From positions 1 through 22,293 of the forward strand of contig JBGSTZ010000070.1 in the NCBI GenBank assembly GCA_041736255.1: a DNA stretch of 22,293 bases. Reading direction: 5' to 3'. The notes under the pieces were generated by a model. The model did no database searches. It saw nothing but the letters and a program-made list of their open reading frames with translations, and had not been told where the DNA came from. Shown here piece after piece: positions 15,631 to 22,293 of the stretch; position 1 is the first letter of the stretch; the number at the start of each line of letters is the position of its first letter. A program made the translations under genes and the position numbers. The DNA is from AVCC01 sp041736255 (GTDB taxonomy: Bacteria > Pseudomonadota > Gammaproteobacteria > Burkholderiales > Burkholderiaceae_D).

Positions 15631-15676
15631 GACTGTAGCAAACGTCGAGCAGCACAAACTAGTTTGCGCTACAGTC
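15631..15676. repeat. Inverted repeat in the flavin reductase/msrA divergent region
   Basis: GACTGTAGC (15631-15639) pairs perfectly with GCTACAGTC (15668-15676); four more pairs (AAAC/GTTT) follow after a two-base bulge. The 10-bp palindrome AAACTAGTTT lies inside at 15656-15665. It could be an operator shared by both promoters or a transcribed hairpin. A TTGACT hexamer at 15629-15634 overlaps the left arm. Confidence 0.55.
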
Positions 15677-15708
15677 ATGTTGTGAAGCATCAAATCAAGG
15701 AGTGAATC

Positions 15709-16239
15709 ATGACAAATGAAATTGCAACATTGGGCGGCGGATGTTTTTGGTGCCTTGAAGCTGTGTATCAGGAATTGAACGGTGTGCTGCAAGTCGAATC
15801 CGGCTATAGCGGTGGCCATGTGCCGAACCCGACCTATGAACAAGTCTGTGAAGGCAGCACCGGTCACGCCGAAGTGGTACGGATAACGTTCGATCCGGCA
15901 CAAGTAAGTTATCGTGAAATCTTGGAGGTTTTCTTTACCATCCACGATCCGACTACCCTGAATCGACAAGGAAACGACAGCGGTACTCAATATCGTTCGG
16001 TCATTTTCACGCATTCTGCGGCGCAGCAAGATACAGCCAAGCACGTCATAAATGAGATGGCGAATGTCTGGGCTGCGCCGATCGTGACCGAACTGTTGTC
16101 AGAACAGCCTTATTTTAAGGCAGAAGCCAGTCACCAGGATTATTTTCGGCAGCATCCCGACCAGGGGTATTGCGCTTTTGTCGTGATACCGAAACTGGAA
16201 AAATTCAGGAAGATTTTTGCCGACAAGAGCAAAACCTGA
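15709..16239 (+). CDS. msrA: Peptide methionine sulfoxide reductase A
   Basis: MsrA reduces the S-epimer of methionine sulfoxide in proteins, using thioredoxin, as oxidative damage repair in the cytoplasm. The 176-residue length is standard. The catalytic motif GGGCFWCLEAVYQ is at about residues 7-19. It is followed by SGYSGGHVPNPTYEQVC, STGHAEVVRITFDP, FFTIHDPTTLNRQGND and GTQYRSVIF, and the Tyr in HQDYFRQHP. AAGGAG lies just upstream of the ATG. The HIT gene follows after 32 bases, so the two are likely co-transcribed. The inverted repeat at 15631-15676 lies in its promoter region. Confidence 0.96.
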   Translation: MTNEIATLGGGCFWCLEAVYQELNGVLQVESGYSGGHVPNPTYEQVCEGSTGHAEVVRITFDPAQVSYREILEVFFTIHDPTTLNRQGNDSGTQYRSVIFTHSAAQQDTAKHVINEMANVWAAPIVTELLSEQPYFKAEASHQDYFRQHPDQGYCAFVVIPKLEKFRKIFADKSKT

Positions 16240-16271
16240 GTGGTATTGATAGGAAGATTGGAGGGGACGTA

Positions 16272-16676
16272 ATGACGACTATTTTTGAAAAAATATTACT
16301 GGGCGAAATTCCCGGCGTGAAAATCTATGAGGATGCGCTGGTCTTTGCTTTCATGGATGCCGGACAAGTCAATCCGGGCCATGTTCTGGTGGCGACCAAA
16401 AAGCCGTACGAGACTTTGATGGATGCCGATGAAGAGTCAGCCGTTGCGCTGATGCGGGCAGCGCATAAAATCGCCAAGGCGATCCAGATTGCATTCCAGC
16501 CGGAAGGCATCACCCTGTTGCAAACCAACAAACCGGCCGGTTGGCAAACCGTGCCGCACCTGCATATCCATGTGGTGCCGCGTTTCAGCAACGATGGCGC
16601 AAGCCTGGTCTGGCCGCGCAACGAACCGGGAATTGAAAAAATGCGGGAATATGCAAGCAAGATAAAAGTGATTTGA
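16272..16676 (+). CDS. HIT-domain nucleotide hydrolase
   Basis: A 134-residue histidine-triad protein of the HINT/Fhit-like group, which hydrolyses adenylated or dinucleoside polyphosphate substrates. The triad motif HLHIHVVPRF is intact near residues 96-105, preceded by NPGHVLVATKKPYETL and LLQTNKPAGWQTVPH. ATG 16272 has GGAGGGG upstream and matches the family N-terminus (FEKILLGEIPGVKIYED); the open frame upstream to 16170 overlaps msrA and is not used. The exact substrate cannot be read from sequence. It converges on cfa with only 11 bases between stop codons and no visible terminator. Confidence 0.9.
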   Translation: MTTIFEKILLGEIPGVKIYEDALVFAFMDAGQVNPGHVLVATKKPYETLMDADEESAVALMRAAHKIAKAIQIAFQPEGITLLQTNKPAGWQTVPHLHIHVVPRFSNDGASLVWPRNEPGIEKMREYASKIKVI

Positions 16677-16687
16677 CGCGCTAATCA

Positions 16688-17884
16688 TCACCTGTAAATA
16701 TATTTGCGCGACCAGGGAAGTGCGGATGCGCGTCGGCCTGCCTTGGTGCAGAGCACCTGGTACACCGATATCCAGTCATGCGTGAACCCATGGGCGCAAC
16801 CAGCCAGATAGACCCGCCAGATGCGGTAATGCCTGTCGTCCGTCAGGGTTTTGATCTGGTCGGCGTGTGTTTCGAAATTGTCGGCCCAGATGCCGCAGGT
16901 GCGGGCGTAATGGCGGCGCAAGTTTTCAACGTCGAGCACTTCCAGGCCGCCTTCCTGCATGGATTTCAGCGCCAGTCCGAGATGCGGCAACTCACTGTGT
17001 GGGAACACATATTTATCGATGAAGGAGCCGCCGCCGTATGCGACGCTATTCGGATCGGTTGACGTGATGCCATGATTCATGGCCAGGCCGTCTTCGGCCA
17101 GCAGCGTGCGGATTTTGGTGAAATAGTGCGGCAGATTCTGCAGTCCGACATGCTCGAACATGCCGACACTGGTGATGCGGTCAAAACACCCGGTGAGGTC
17201 CCGGTAATCCTGCAAACGAATTTCGATTCGGTTGGCAAGGCTGGCCTGCTCAACCCGTTCTCGGGCGAATTCATACTGATTGCGGGACAAGGTGATACCG
17301 ACACATTGGGCGCCGAATTGTTGTGCTGCACGCAGCACCAGCGCGCCCCAGCCACAACCGATATCGAGCAGGGTATTGCCGGGTTTCAGCTGTATTTTGG
17401 TCAGGATGTGATCTATTTTCTTTATTTGCGCAGTAGCCAGATCTTCGTCGCCGTTTTCGAAGTAGGCGCAGGAATACACCATATTTGGGTCGAGCCAGCT
17501 TTGATAAAACGCGTTCGATACGTCGTAGTGATACTGAATCGCCTCAGCATCTTTCTGTTTGTTATGCCGGGCAGTTTTTACAATGCGGGACAGAGTGCTT
17601 GCGGTGCCATGCACCTGGCTGGCCAGCGCGCTGCCGATGCGAATGATTGCCTTCGCACTCCCCTCAATGTCGATTTTCCCTTCGACATAGGCTTCGCCCA
17701 AGCTTGCCAGGGACGGCGTCAGCAAATAGTTAATGGCGGAGAAGTGCGGAACCCGGATAGTGACATCGGGATGGCCGGCGCCGAAATTGAACTGTTGTCC
17801 ATTCCATAGTTCGAGCCGAAGCGGGAGCGCCGACCGATTGCGGATATCTTCAACCCATTGCGTCAGTTTCTTTTCCCAAAACAC
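16688..17884 (-). CDS. cfa: Cyclopropane-fatty-acyl-phospholipid synthase
   Basis: Cfa adds a methylene group from S-adenosylmethionine to unsaturated phospholipid acyl chains at the inner membrane, often in stationary phase or under acid stress. The 398-residue protein has the N-terminal lipid-binding region, then the AdoMet-binding LLDIGCGWGALVLRAA and ITLSRNQYEFA, followed by SVGMFEHVG, YVFPHSELPHL and the C-terminal YRIWRVYLAGCAHGF. The start is a GTG at 17884 with GGAGGT five bases upstream, the best ribosome site nearby. About 144 bases separate it from pdxH upstream, room for its own promoter. COG2230 also contains less specific fatty-acid methyltransferases, so exact activity is inferred. 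Confidence 0.9.
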   Translation of the reverse strand: MFWEKKLTQWVEDIRNRSALPLRLELWNGQQFNFGAGHPDVTIRVPHFSAINYLLTPSLASLGEAYVEGKIDIEGSAKAIIRIGSALASQVHGTASTLSRIVKTARHNKQKDAEAIQYHYDVSNAFYQSWLDPNMVYSCAYFENGDEDLATAQIKKIDHILTKIQLKPGNTLLDIGCGWGALVLRAAQQFGAQCVGITLSRNQYEFARERVEQASLANRIEIRLQDYRDLTGCFDRITSVGMFEHVGLQNLPHYFTKIRTLLAEDGLAMNHGITSTDPNSVAYGGGSFIDKYVFPHSELPHLGLALKSMQEGGLEVLDVENLRRHYARTCGIWADNFETHADQIKTLTDDRHYRIWRVYLAGCAHGFTHDWISVYQVLCTKAGRRASALPWSRKYIYR

Positions 17885-18028
17885 GATGCACCTCCGTGTG
17901 GCTGAGTCAGTTACTTATTCCATTCCTACAGCAAACGTGGGATTTGCCGGTATCGCCTTCGCATTCGCGATTGATTTTGAAACGGAATTACCTGCTACGC
18001 ACGAGTCGAAAGATATCGGTACGATAGC

Positions 18029-18664
18029 TTACGGTTGCAGTCTTAGCCGCTCCCAGCTGCCATCCGCTTGCAGCTTGAAAGCGATGCGGTCATGCAATCG
18101 GGAACTGCGGCCTTGCCAGAATTCGATGTAGTCCGGTATCAGGCGGTAGCCGCCCCAATGTTCCGGACGGGGCGGGTGATCGCCATGTTTTGCTTCGGCT
18201 GCGGCGTAATTTGTTTCCAGCGCCTGGCGGCTGGTGACCGGTTCGCTTTGGGACGATGCAATCGCGCCAATCCGGCTGCCTAGCGGCCGGCTCTGGAAAT
18301 AGGTGTCATTTTCTGTAGCAGAAACGCGTTCGACGTGGCCTTCGATGCGTACTTGCCGTTCCAGCTCAATCCAGTGGAACAGTAGCGCGGCATACTGATT
18401 TTGATGCAGTTCGTGCCCCTTGCGGCTCTCGTAATTGGTGAACCATGAAAATCCGCGATCATCAAATTCCTTGATCAGCACGATGCGCGATGAAGGACGC
18501 CCATTGGCGGCCACCGTTGCCAAGCTCATCGCATTGGCTTCCGGTACATTCGCCTTGAGCGCCTCATCAAACCATTTCTTGAATTGGGCCATAGGCTCGG
18601 CAGCGACATCGGACTCCGACAGGCGGGCGTGTATGTATTCTTTTCTTAAATCTGCTATAGACAT
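18029..18664 (-). CDS. pdxH: Pyridoxamine/pyridoxine 5'-phosphate oxidase
   Basis: PdxH is an FMN enzyme that oxidises pyridoxamine or pyridoxine 5'-phosphate to PLP using oxygen. The 211 residues show the family pattern: N-terminal DLRKEYIHARLSESDV, PNAMSLAT-like EANAMSLATV, GRPSSRIVLIKEFDDRGFSWFTNYESRKG, AALLFHWIELERQVRIEG, and the C-terminal FWQGRSSRLHDR and WERLRL motifs. It starts two bases after the stop of the hemerythrin-like gene, and its AGGA ribosome site lies within that gene's last codons, so the pair is translationally coupled. PLP made here also serves IlvE, though the genes are far apart. Confidence 0.95.
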   Translation of the reverse strand: MSIADLRKEYIHARLSESDVAAEPMAQFKKWFDEALKANVPEANAMSLATVAANGRPSSRIVLIKEFDDRGFSWFTNYESRKGHELHQNQYAALLFHWIELERQVRIEGHVERVSATENDTYFQSRPLGSRIGAIASSQSEPVTSRQALETNYAAAEAKHGDHPPRPEHWGGYRLIPDYIEFWQGRSSRLHDRIAFKLQADGSWERLRLQP

Positions 18665-18666
18665 CT

Positions 18667-19227
18667 TTATTCCTGATTGTTTATTGTAATTCCACGACGC
18701 AAGCGCATCGCGTTGCCTAGCTGTGTCATCTGCGCGGCGTTGAACAGACGCATTGCCATCGGCGCGATGTGCGTTTCTTCCTTGTGCATGTGGCTGGCAT
18801 ACAGTTCGGCGAAACGGCTTACGTCGGATTCCGAAAGCTGACTGCCGGTGCCGGCATTTTCACCTGCAGCAATGCGTTGCAATTGCTTGTCAAGAATCTG
18901 CCACGCCGCATCCATTTGCTGGTGTTCCTGCAGAATCAGCGGCAACAATTCTGCTAATAATGCGGCATCATCTCCTGTCGCCGATAACTGCAACATGGGC
19001 AACAAGTCATCCTCTTCATCTGCGTGGTGATTGGGTGCTGCTTTATTAAAATACTGTGTTACTGATTTTGCGGCTTGTTGCGCCTCAATGTCTGCACCAT
19101 TTTGAGGTAGATGCGACAACAGTCTTTGCATGGTACTGATCTGTTTGCGGATGCGGTCATGGCAGTGCTTGAGTACCGCAATCGGCTGGTCGAAACCGGG
19201 AACCGGCGTGAATAATGCTTTTTGCAT
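18667..19227 (-). CDS. Hemerythrin HHE-domain protein
   Basis: A 186-residue protein of the HHE cation-binding (hemerythrin-like) superfamily, likely to carry a di-iron centre in a four-helix bundle. Candidate ligands are in LKHCHDRIRKQ near residues 19-29, HHADEEDDLLP near 68-78, LQEHQQMDAAW near 105, and the C-terminal ASHMHKEETHIAP near 150. These proteins sense or bind oxygen, NO or iron; which applies here is unknown. It starts at ATG 19227 with GAGGT upstream. It is coupled to pdxH, an oxygen-using enzyme, which hints at an oxygen or iron link, but this is inference only. Confidence 0.88.
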   Translation of the reverse strand: MQKALFTPVPGFDQPIAVLKHCHDRIRKQISTMQRLLSHLPQNGADIEAQQAAKSVTQYFNKAAPNHHADEEDDLLPMLQLSATGDDAALLAELLPLILQEHQQMDAAWQILDKQLQRIAAGENAGTGSQLSESDVSRFAELYASHMHKEETHIAPMAMRLFNAAQMTQLGNAMRLRRGITINNQE

Positions 19228-19305
19228 GGTGTTACCTCATTTAAAAGCAACTGAAGTCGGTATCTGATGTTACGCATGGCACATGTCAGACAGAAAAGCA
19301 TTGTC

Positions 19306-19333
19306 CACGAAAATCACGAAAGGCACGAAAAAA
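19306..19333. repeat. Three tandem CACGAAA units
   Basis: CACGAAA occurs three times in a row, spaced nine to ten bases apart (CACGAAAAT, CACGAAAGG, CACGAAAAA). The run sits upstream of the hemerythrin gene. It may be an iterated binding site or part of a dispersed intergenic repeat; neither can be decided here. Confidence 0.5.
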
Positions 19334-19368
19334 CTGCATGACACCATTTTTTAACGCTTGTTTGTAAG

Positions 19369-19394
19369 GTGTGCAGGCTTCCGTGCCTGCACAC
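19369..19394. repeat. Short palindromic repeat, copy B
   Basis: GTGTGCAGGC (19369-19378) and GCCTGCACAC (19385-19394) are perfect inverted arms around the loop TTCCGT. The core matches the palindrome at 5702-5729 at all but two positions. It follows the stop of the small membrane protein gene (19418) on the minus strand, where it could act as a hairpin terminator without a T-run. Confidence 0.6.
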
Positions 19395-19417
19395 TTGAAT
19401 ATCGGATGTCACTGATC

Positions 19418-19765
19418 CTACTTTGAGGATTTACTGAGCTTAGGTTGTGCATGCCAGCCAATGATGAAGTCGGCAATAAATTTTAGCCAGATTGTCGAGC
19501 CGGCGATCGCGGTCCAGGTCTCGTAACTTGCGCCATCGATGATCACCAGCAGAATCACGAACACCGCAATCGCGCCGGCAATTAAATTGACCGCGGCTGT
19601 GTAGCGTGCAAATTTGGCGGGGTTGGGCGGTGGGACGCCATGCTTCAATGCCACTTCGGAAAAATCCCGCTTGAAGATAATGCGCCAGGTCCGTCGCAGC
19701 CAGAAAAAGGCCATCGGGAACAGGGCGAGAAATAGAATCCATGTCATTGCAACGCTAATATCCAT
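19418..19765 (-). CDS. Small membrane protein of unknown function (115 aa)
   Basis: I do not recognise this protein. It has two clear hydrophobic segments (residues about 5-23, AMTWILFLALFPMAFFWL; and about 57-77, AVNLIAGAIAVFVILLVII) and a weaker third (about 83-100, TWTAIAGSTIWLKFIADF). Between the first two is a basic loop with RRTWRIIFKRDFSE and PPPNP. The gene is supported by a good ribosome site (AGGAG eight bases before ATG 19765) and by bacterial-type codon use. It lies between the hemerythrin gene and the symporter operon on the same strand, separated from the symporter by a terminator, so it is probably expressed on its own. Confidence 0.7.
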   Translation of the reverse strand: MDISVAMTWILFLALFPMAFFWLRRTWRIIFKRDFSEVALKHGVPPPNPAKFARYTAAVNLIAGAIAVFVILLVIIDGASYETWTAIAGSTIWLKFIADFIIGWHAQPKLSKSSK

Positions 19766-19826
19766 TGCTTACTCCTGTTGATATATTCGCGCACACCTGC
19801 GGACGGTAATCACGATCCGGGTGCGC

Positions 19827-19858
19827 AAAAAAATACCCCGCCAAAACAGCCGGCAGGG
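19827..19858 (-). terminator. Intrinsic terminator of the symporter operon
   Basis: On the minus strand CCCTGCC (19858-19852) pairs over seven bases with GGCGGGG (19842-19836), including one T-G pair, around a nine-base loop, followed by TATTTTTTT (down to 19827). It lies about 60 bases after the large-subunit stop. A second, longer GC-rich inverted repeat (GGTTTCGC/GCGAAACC, about 19857-19888) sits just upstream of it and overlaps its stem. Confidence 0.8.
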
Positions 19859-19916
19859 TTTCGCTTGACGCTGCCGGCGAAACCGTCGGCAGCGAGAACT
19901 ATACACTGATCATCGC

Positions 19917-21722
19917 CTAGTGTGCACCGTCAACAGCCTTGGAACCACGCGGCGTACGGACGCTTTCAACCAGCGCTTGAATGTGTACTGGCGGTTCATC
20001 GGTTACTTTGAAGACAGCGAAGGCAACGATGAAGTTAAACAGCGCACCAATCGCACCGAAGGCTTCCGGTGTGATGCCATAGAAGCTATTGGCGCCACCG
20101 ATCAGGTCCAGATAGTCAGTGCCCTTGATGAAGAACAGACCCTTGTGTGCGAACACATAAAACAGGGTGAGGGTGAGACCTGCCAGCATACCGGCCATGG
20201 CGCCTTCCTTGTTCATCTTCTTCGAGAAGATGCCCATCATGATGGCTGGGAACAGCGAACTACCCGCGATACCGAAAGCTAACGCCACAGTACCGGCTGC
20301 GAATCCGGGAGGGTTGAGACCCAGCCAGCCAGCCACGAAGATAGAAACCGCCATCGCAATCTTACCTGTCAGCAGTTCATTCTTTTCGCTGATGGTTGGA
20401 GCGAAGATACCCTTGACCAAGTCATGCGAAATAGCGGATGAAATTGCCATTAGTAAACCGGCAGCAGTTGACAGTGCGGCAGCCAGACCACCAGCAGCGA
20501 CCAGACCGATTACCCAGTTCGGCAACAGCGCGATTTCCGGATTGGCCAGCACAACGATGTCGGCGTTGACCGTCAACTCATTGCCTTTCCAACCGGCGGC
20601 TTCAGCCTTGGCCGCTGCTTCAGGGTTCTTGGTCTTATCGTTGTAGTACTGGATGCGGCCATCGCCGTTCTTGTCTTCAAATTTCAGCAGGCCAGTTTTT
20701 TCCCAGCGATGCATCCATTCCGGACGTGCTTCGGCCATGATGCTGGCTTCCGGTGCGTACAGGTCGCCGCCTGTGACCACTGCGGTATTGACCGTGCCGT
20801 GCAGGTTCAGTTTGGCCATTGCGGCAACAGCCGGTGCCGTGGTGTACAGAATGGCGATGAATACCAGTGCCCAACCGGCGGAGGAGCGTGCAGCCTTGAC
20901 CGTAGGAACGGTAAAGAAGCGCATGATGACATGTGGCAAACCGGCAGTACCGATCATCAGTGACAGCGTGTAGACAAACATATTCAGCGTGCTGCCAGCG
21001 GTGGTTGTCGTGTATTGGCCGAAACCGAGTTCGATCACGACCTGATCAAGCTTGGCCAGAAGTGATATATCCTGCCCGCTTAAATTTGAACCCAGACCCA
21101 ATTGCGGGACAAAATTGCCCGTCAGTTGCATCGAGATGAAAATGGCCGGAATGGTATAGGCGAGAATCAGCACGACATACTGGGCTACCTGAGTGTAGGT
21201 AATCCCTTTCATGCCGCCGAATACCGCATAACCGAACACGATTGCCATACCGACGTAGATGCCGGTTTCGCTAGAAACACCGAGAAAGCGCGAGAACGCC
21301 ACGCCAACACCGGTCATCTGACCGATGATGTAAGTAAGCGATGCCACTAGCAGGCAAAGCACAGCTACAGCTGAGGCAGACTTCGAATAGAAGCGGTCGC
21401 CGATGAACTGTGGCACGGTGAACTTGCCGAACTTGCGCAGGTACGGAGCGAGCAGCATGGCGAGCAGTACATAACCGCCAGTCCAGCCCATCAGGAACAG
21501 ACCACCGCCGTAACCCATGTTGGAGATCAGACCGGCCATCGAAATAAACGAGGCGGCTGACATCCAGTCAGCTGCTGTTGCCATGCCGTTTAGTACCGGA
21601 TGGACGCTACCGCCGGCGACGTAATACTCGCTGGTGCTGCCGGCGCGGGCCCAAATGGCGATGCCGATGTAGAGCGAAAAGCTCAAGGCGACGAAAATAT
21701 AGATTGTTGTTTGCAGTTCCAT
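19917..21722 (-). CDS. Sodium/solute symporter large subunit, VC_2705 (ActP-like) subfamily
   Basis: A 601-residue inner-membrane transporter of the sodium:solute symporter family, close to acetate/monocarboxylate permeases such as ActP. About thirteen hydrophobic helices are visible, beginning at IYIFVALSFSLYIGIAIW. Family motifs include EYYVAGGSVHPVLNGMATAADWMSAASF near residues 33-60, AVFGGMKGITYTQVAQY, and GLPHVIMRFFTVP. A hydrophilic insert around residues 325-385, typical of the VC_2705 subfamily, carries DKNGDGRI (350-357), which resembles an EF-hand calcium loop. AGGGG precedes ATG 21722. It follows the DUF4212 gene by 11 bases, the expected two-gene operon. The substrate, probably a small carboxylate, is inferred. 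Confidence 0.93.
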   Translation of the reverse strand: MELQTTIYIFVALSFSLYIGIAIWARAGSTSEYYVAGGSVHPVLNGMATAADWMSAASFISMAGLISNMGYGGGLFLMGWTGGYVLLAMLLAPYLRKFGKFTVPQFIGDRFYSKSASAVAVLCLLVASLTYIIGQMTGVGVAFSRFLGVSSETGIYVGMAIVFGYAVFGGMKGITYTQVAQYVVLILAYTIPAIFISMQLTGNFVPQLGLGSNLSGQDISLLAKLDQVVIELGFGQYTTTTAGSTLNMFVYTLSLMIGTAGLPHVIMRFFTVPTVKAARSSAGWALVFIAILYTTAPAVAAMAKLNLHGTVNTAVVTGGDLYAPEASIMAEARPEWMHRWEKTGLLKFEDKNGDGRIQYYNDKTKNPEAAAKAEAAGWKGNELTVNADIVVLANPEIALLPNWVIGLVAAGGLAAALSTAAGLLMAISSAISHDLVKGIFAPTISEKNELLTGKIAMAVSIFVAGWLGLNPPGFAAGTVALAFGIAGSSLFPAIMMGIFSKKMNKEGAMAGMLAGLTLTLFYVFAHKGLFFIKGTDYLDLIGGANSFYGITPEAFGAIGALFNFIVAFAVFKVTDEPPVHIQALVESVRTPRGSKAVDGAH

Positions 21723-21733
21723 GTAGTGGCCCC

Positions 21734-21988
21734 TTAGTCTTCGTGTACGTCAAACTTACGGTCAAGGTCGTTCATCAGCTTGGCGTAGACGAAAATCAGC
21801 ACCACGAAGATGTACATTGAACCCTGATGGGCGAACCAGAAACCCAGTGGGTACCCGCCCAATTTGATACCGTTAAGTGCGTCCGCGAACAGAATGCCCG
21901 CGCCGAAAGAACATATAAACCACACCGCCAAAATCATTCCCAGCAACCTGAGCGTTGCCGACCAATAGGCTGTACCTTGGTCATCCAT
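21734..21988 (-). CDS. Sodium/substrate symporter small subunit (DUF4212)
   Basis: An 84-residue membrane protein with two helices (ATLRLLGMILAVWFICSFG and FWFAHQGSMYIFVVLIFVYAKLM) and the family's LGGYPLGFWFAHQGSMY motif. This is the small partner always paired with VC_2705-type symporters, and the large subunit follows after 11 bases. The ATG at 21988 has GGAGGAG six bases upstream; an in-frame TTG at 22003 lies directly before that ribosome site and is not a likely start. Upstream (22004-22150) are a short inverted repeat, CCCTAA/TTAGGG, around 22020-22040 and AT-rich sequence; no confident promoter hexamers were found. The right-hand IS begins within about 200 bases of its start. Confidence 0.93.
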   Translation of the reverse strand: MDDQGTAYWSATLRLLGMILAVWFICSFGAGILFADALNGIKLGGYPLGFWFAHQGSMYIFVVLIFVYAKLMNDLDRKFDVHED

Positions 21989-22152
21989 AAGTGTCTCCTC
22001 CAATTATAAAAAGCGCTACCCCTAATTTTTTAGGGTGCCGCGTGGAAAGTATTGACACCCTAACTTACCTGAACCTGACAAATACCTGATATTCATGCTA
22101 TTTATAAAATGACGGAAAATAGCAGAATTGTGCTAGTTTTCACAAAATTAAG

Positions 22153-22293
22153 CTGATGTTACGCAGGCCTCAGTATAAATTGTTAATCTGTTGAAATGAA
22201 AAAAGCTGAACTTGAGTTGTACACGGATTATTTGATAAGTACATTTGGACGGGCGACAGCGACAGGGTTGTCTGCGATGGTTGATGGGGACAT
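22153..22293 (+). mobile_element. Insertion sequence, 5' end, cut by window edge
   Basis: The start of a transposase gene at 22196 shows that an IS enters here. Its left end is not certain; CTGATGTTACGCA at 22153-22165 resembles IS ends I recall for this transposase group, but no matching right end or target duplication can be seen within the window. The boundary given is provisional. Confidence 0.5.
22196..22293 (+). CDS. IS4/IS701-like transposase, N-terminal fragment
   Basis: Only 32 codons are inside the window. The translation begins MKKAELELYTDYLISTFGRA and continues TATGLSAMVDGD, which I recognise as the N-terminus of DDE transposases of the IS4/IS701-like group. No frameshift is seen in the visible part, so the element could be intact. 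A TATAAATTG stretch about 20 bases upstream may be its -10 region. It is divergent from the symporter small-subunit gene. Confidence 0.75.
   Translation, partial: MKKAELELYTDYLISTFGRATATGLSAMVDGD

Overview
The window looks like a chromosomal segment of a beta-proteobacterium of the order Burkholderiales, most likely family Oxalobacteraceae (Herminiimonas/Janthinobacterium relatives). This is inferred from protein flavour and gene order (pgk, class II fba, purE/purC and a Sua5-type threonylcarbamoyl-AMP synthase in one run; a VC_2705-type acetate-family symporter with its small subunit), not from a database search. Most of the window is ordinary core metabolism. It is framed by insertion-sequence material at both ends.

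Left edge (1-1013): a decayed IS5-family transposase on the minus strand. It needs one -1 shift at an A7G5 slippery run, which is probably programmed, and a second shift that looks like a true one-base loss. It is followed by moaC (minus), divergent from a secreted M48 metalloprotease with a TPR-like tail (plus), whose stop codon lies inside a REP-like palindrome (3101-3176).

3182-6665: five minus-strand genes. In transcription order they are ilvE (branched-chain aminotransferase), a small CHCC-type zinc-finger protein, an NTF2/SnoaL-like protein, a YheT-type alpha/beta hydrolase and a conserved protein of unknown function. ilvE is divergent from azlCD (plus), a putative branched-chain amino acid exporter, so synthesis and export of the same amino acids share one 158-bp intergenic region.

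8019-14717: plus-strand run of pgk, fba, purE, purC, tsaC/sua5 and a GDSL lipoprotein esterase. The 289-bp leader of fba holds a perfect 20-bp palindrome and a second inverted repeat. fba ends in a clear intrinsic terminator. pyk and purK, which I would expect in this neighbourhood in relatives, are not here.

14747-16676: a SemiSWEET sugar transporter and a flavin reductase (minus), divergent from msrA and a HIT-domain hydrolase (plus). A long inverted repeat lies in the divergent region.

16688-22293: minus-strand genes for cyclopropane fatty acid synthase, a tightly coupled hemerythrin-pdxH pair, a small membrane protein, and the two-gene sodium/solute symporter (DUF4212 small subunit then an ActP-like large subunit, ending in an intrinsic terminator). 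The right edge cuts into a second IS, an IS4/IS701-like transposase starting at 22196.

I found no rRNA, tRNA, CRISPR array or phage module, and no convincing new multi-gene system. The most unusual signals are non-coding: the fba-leader palindrome, the small palindromic repeat family, the msrA divergent-region inverted repeat and the purC-tsaC hairpin.
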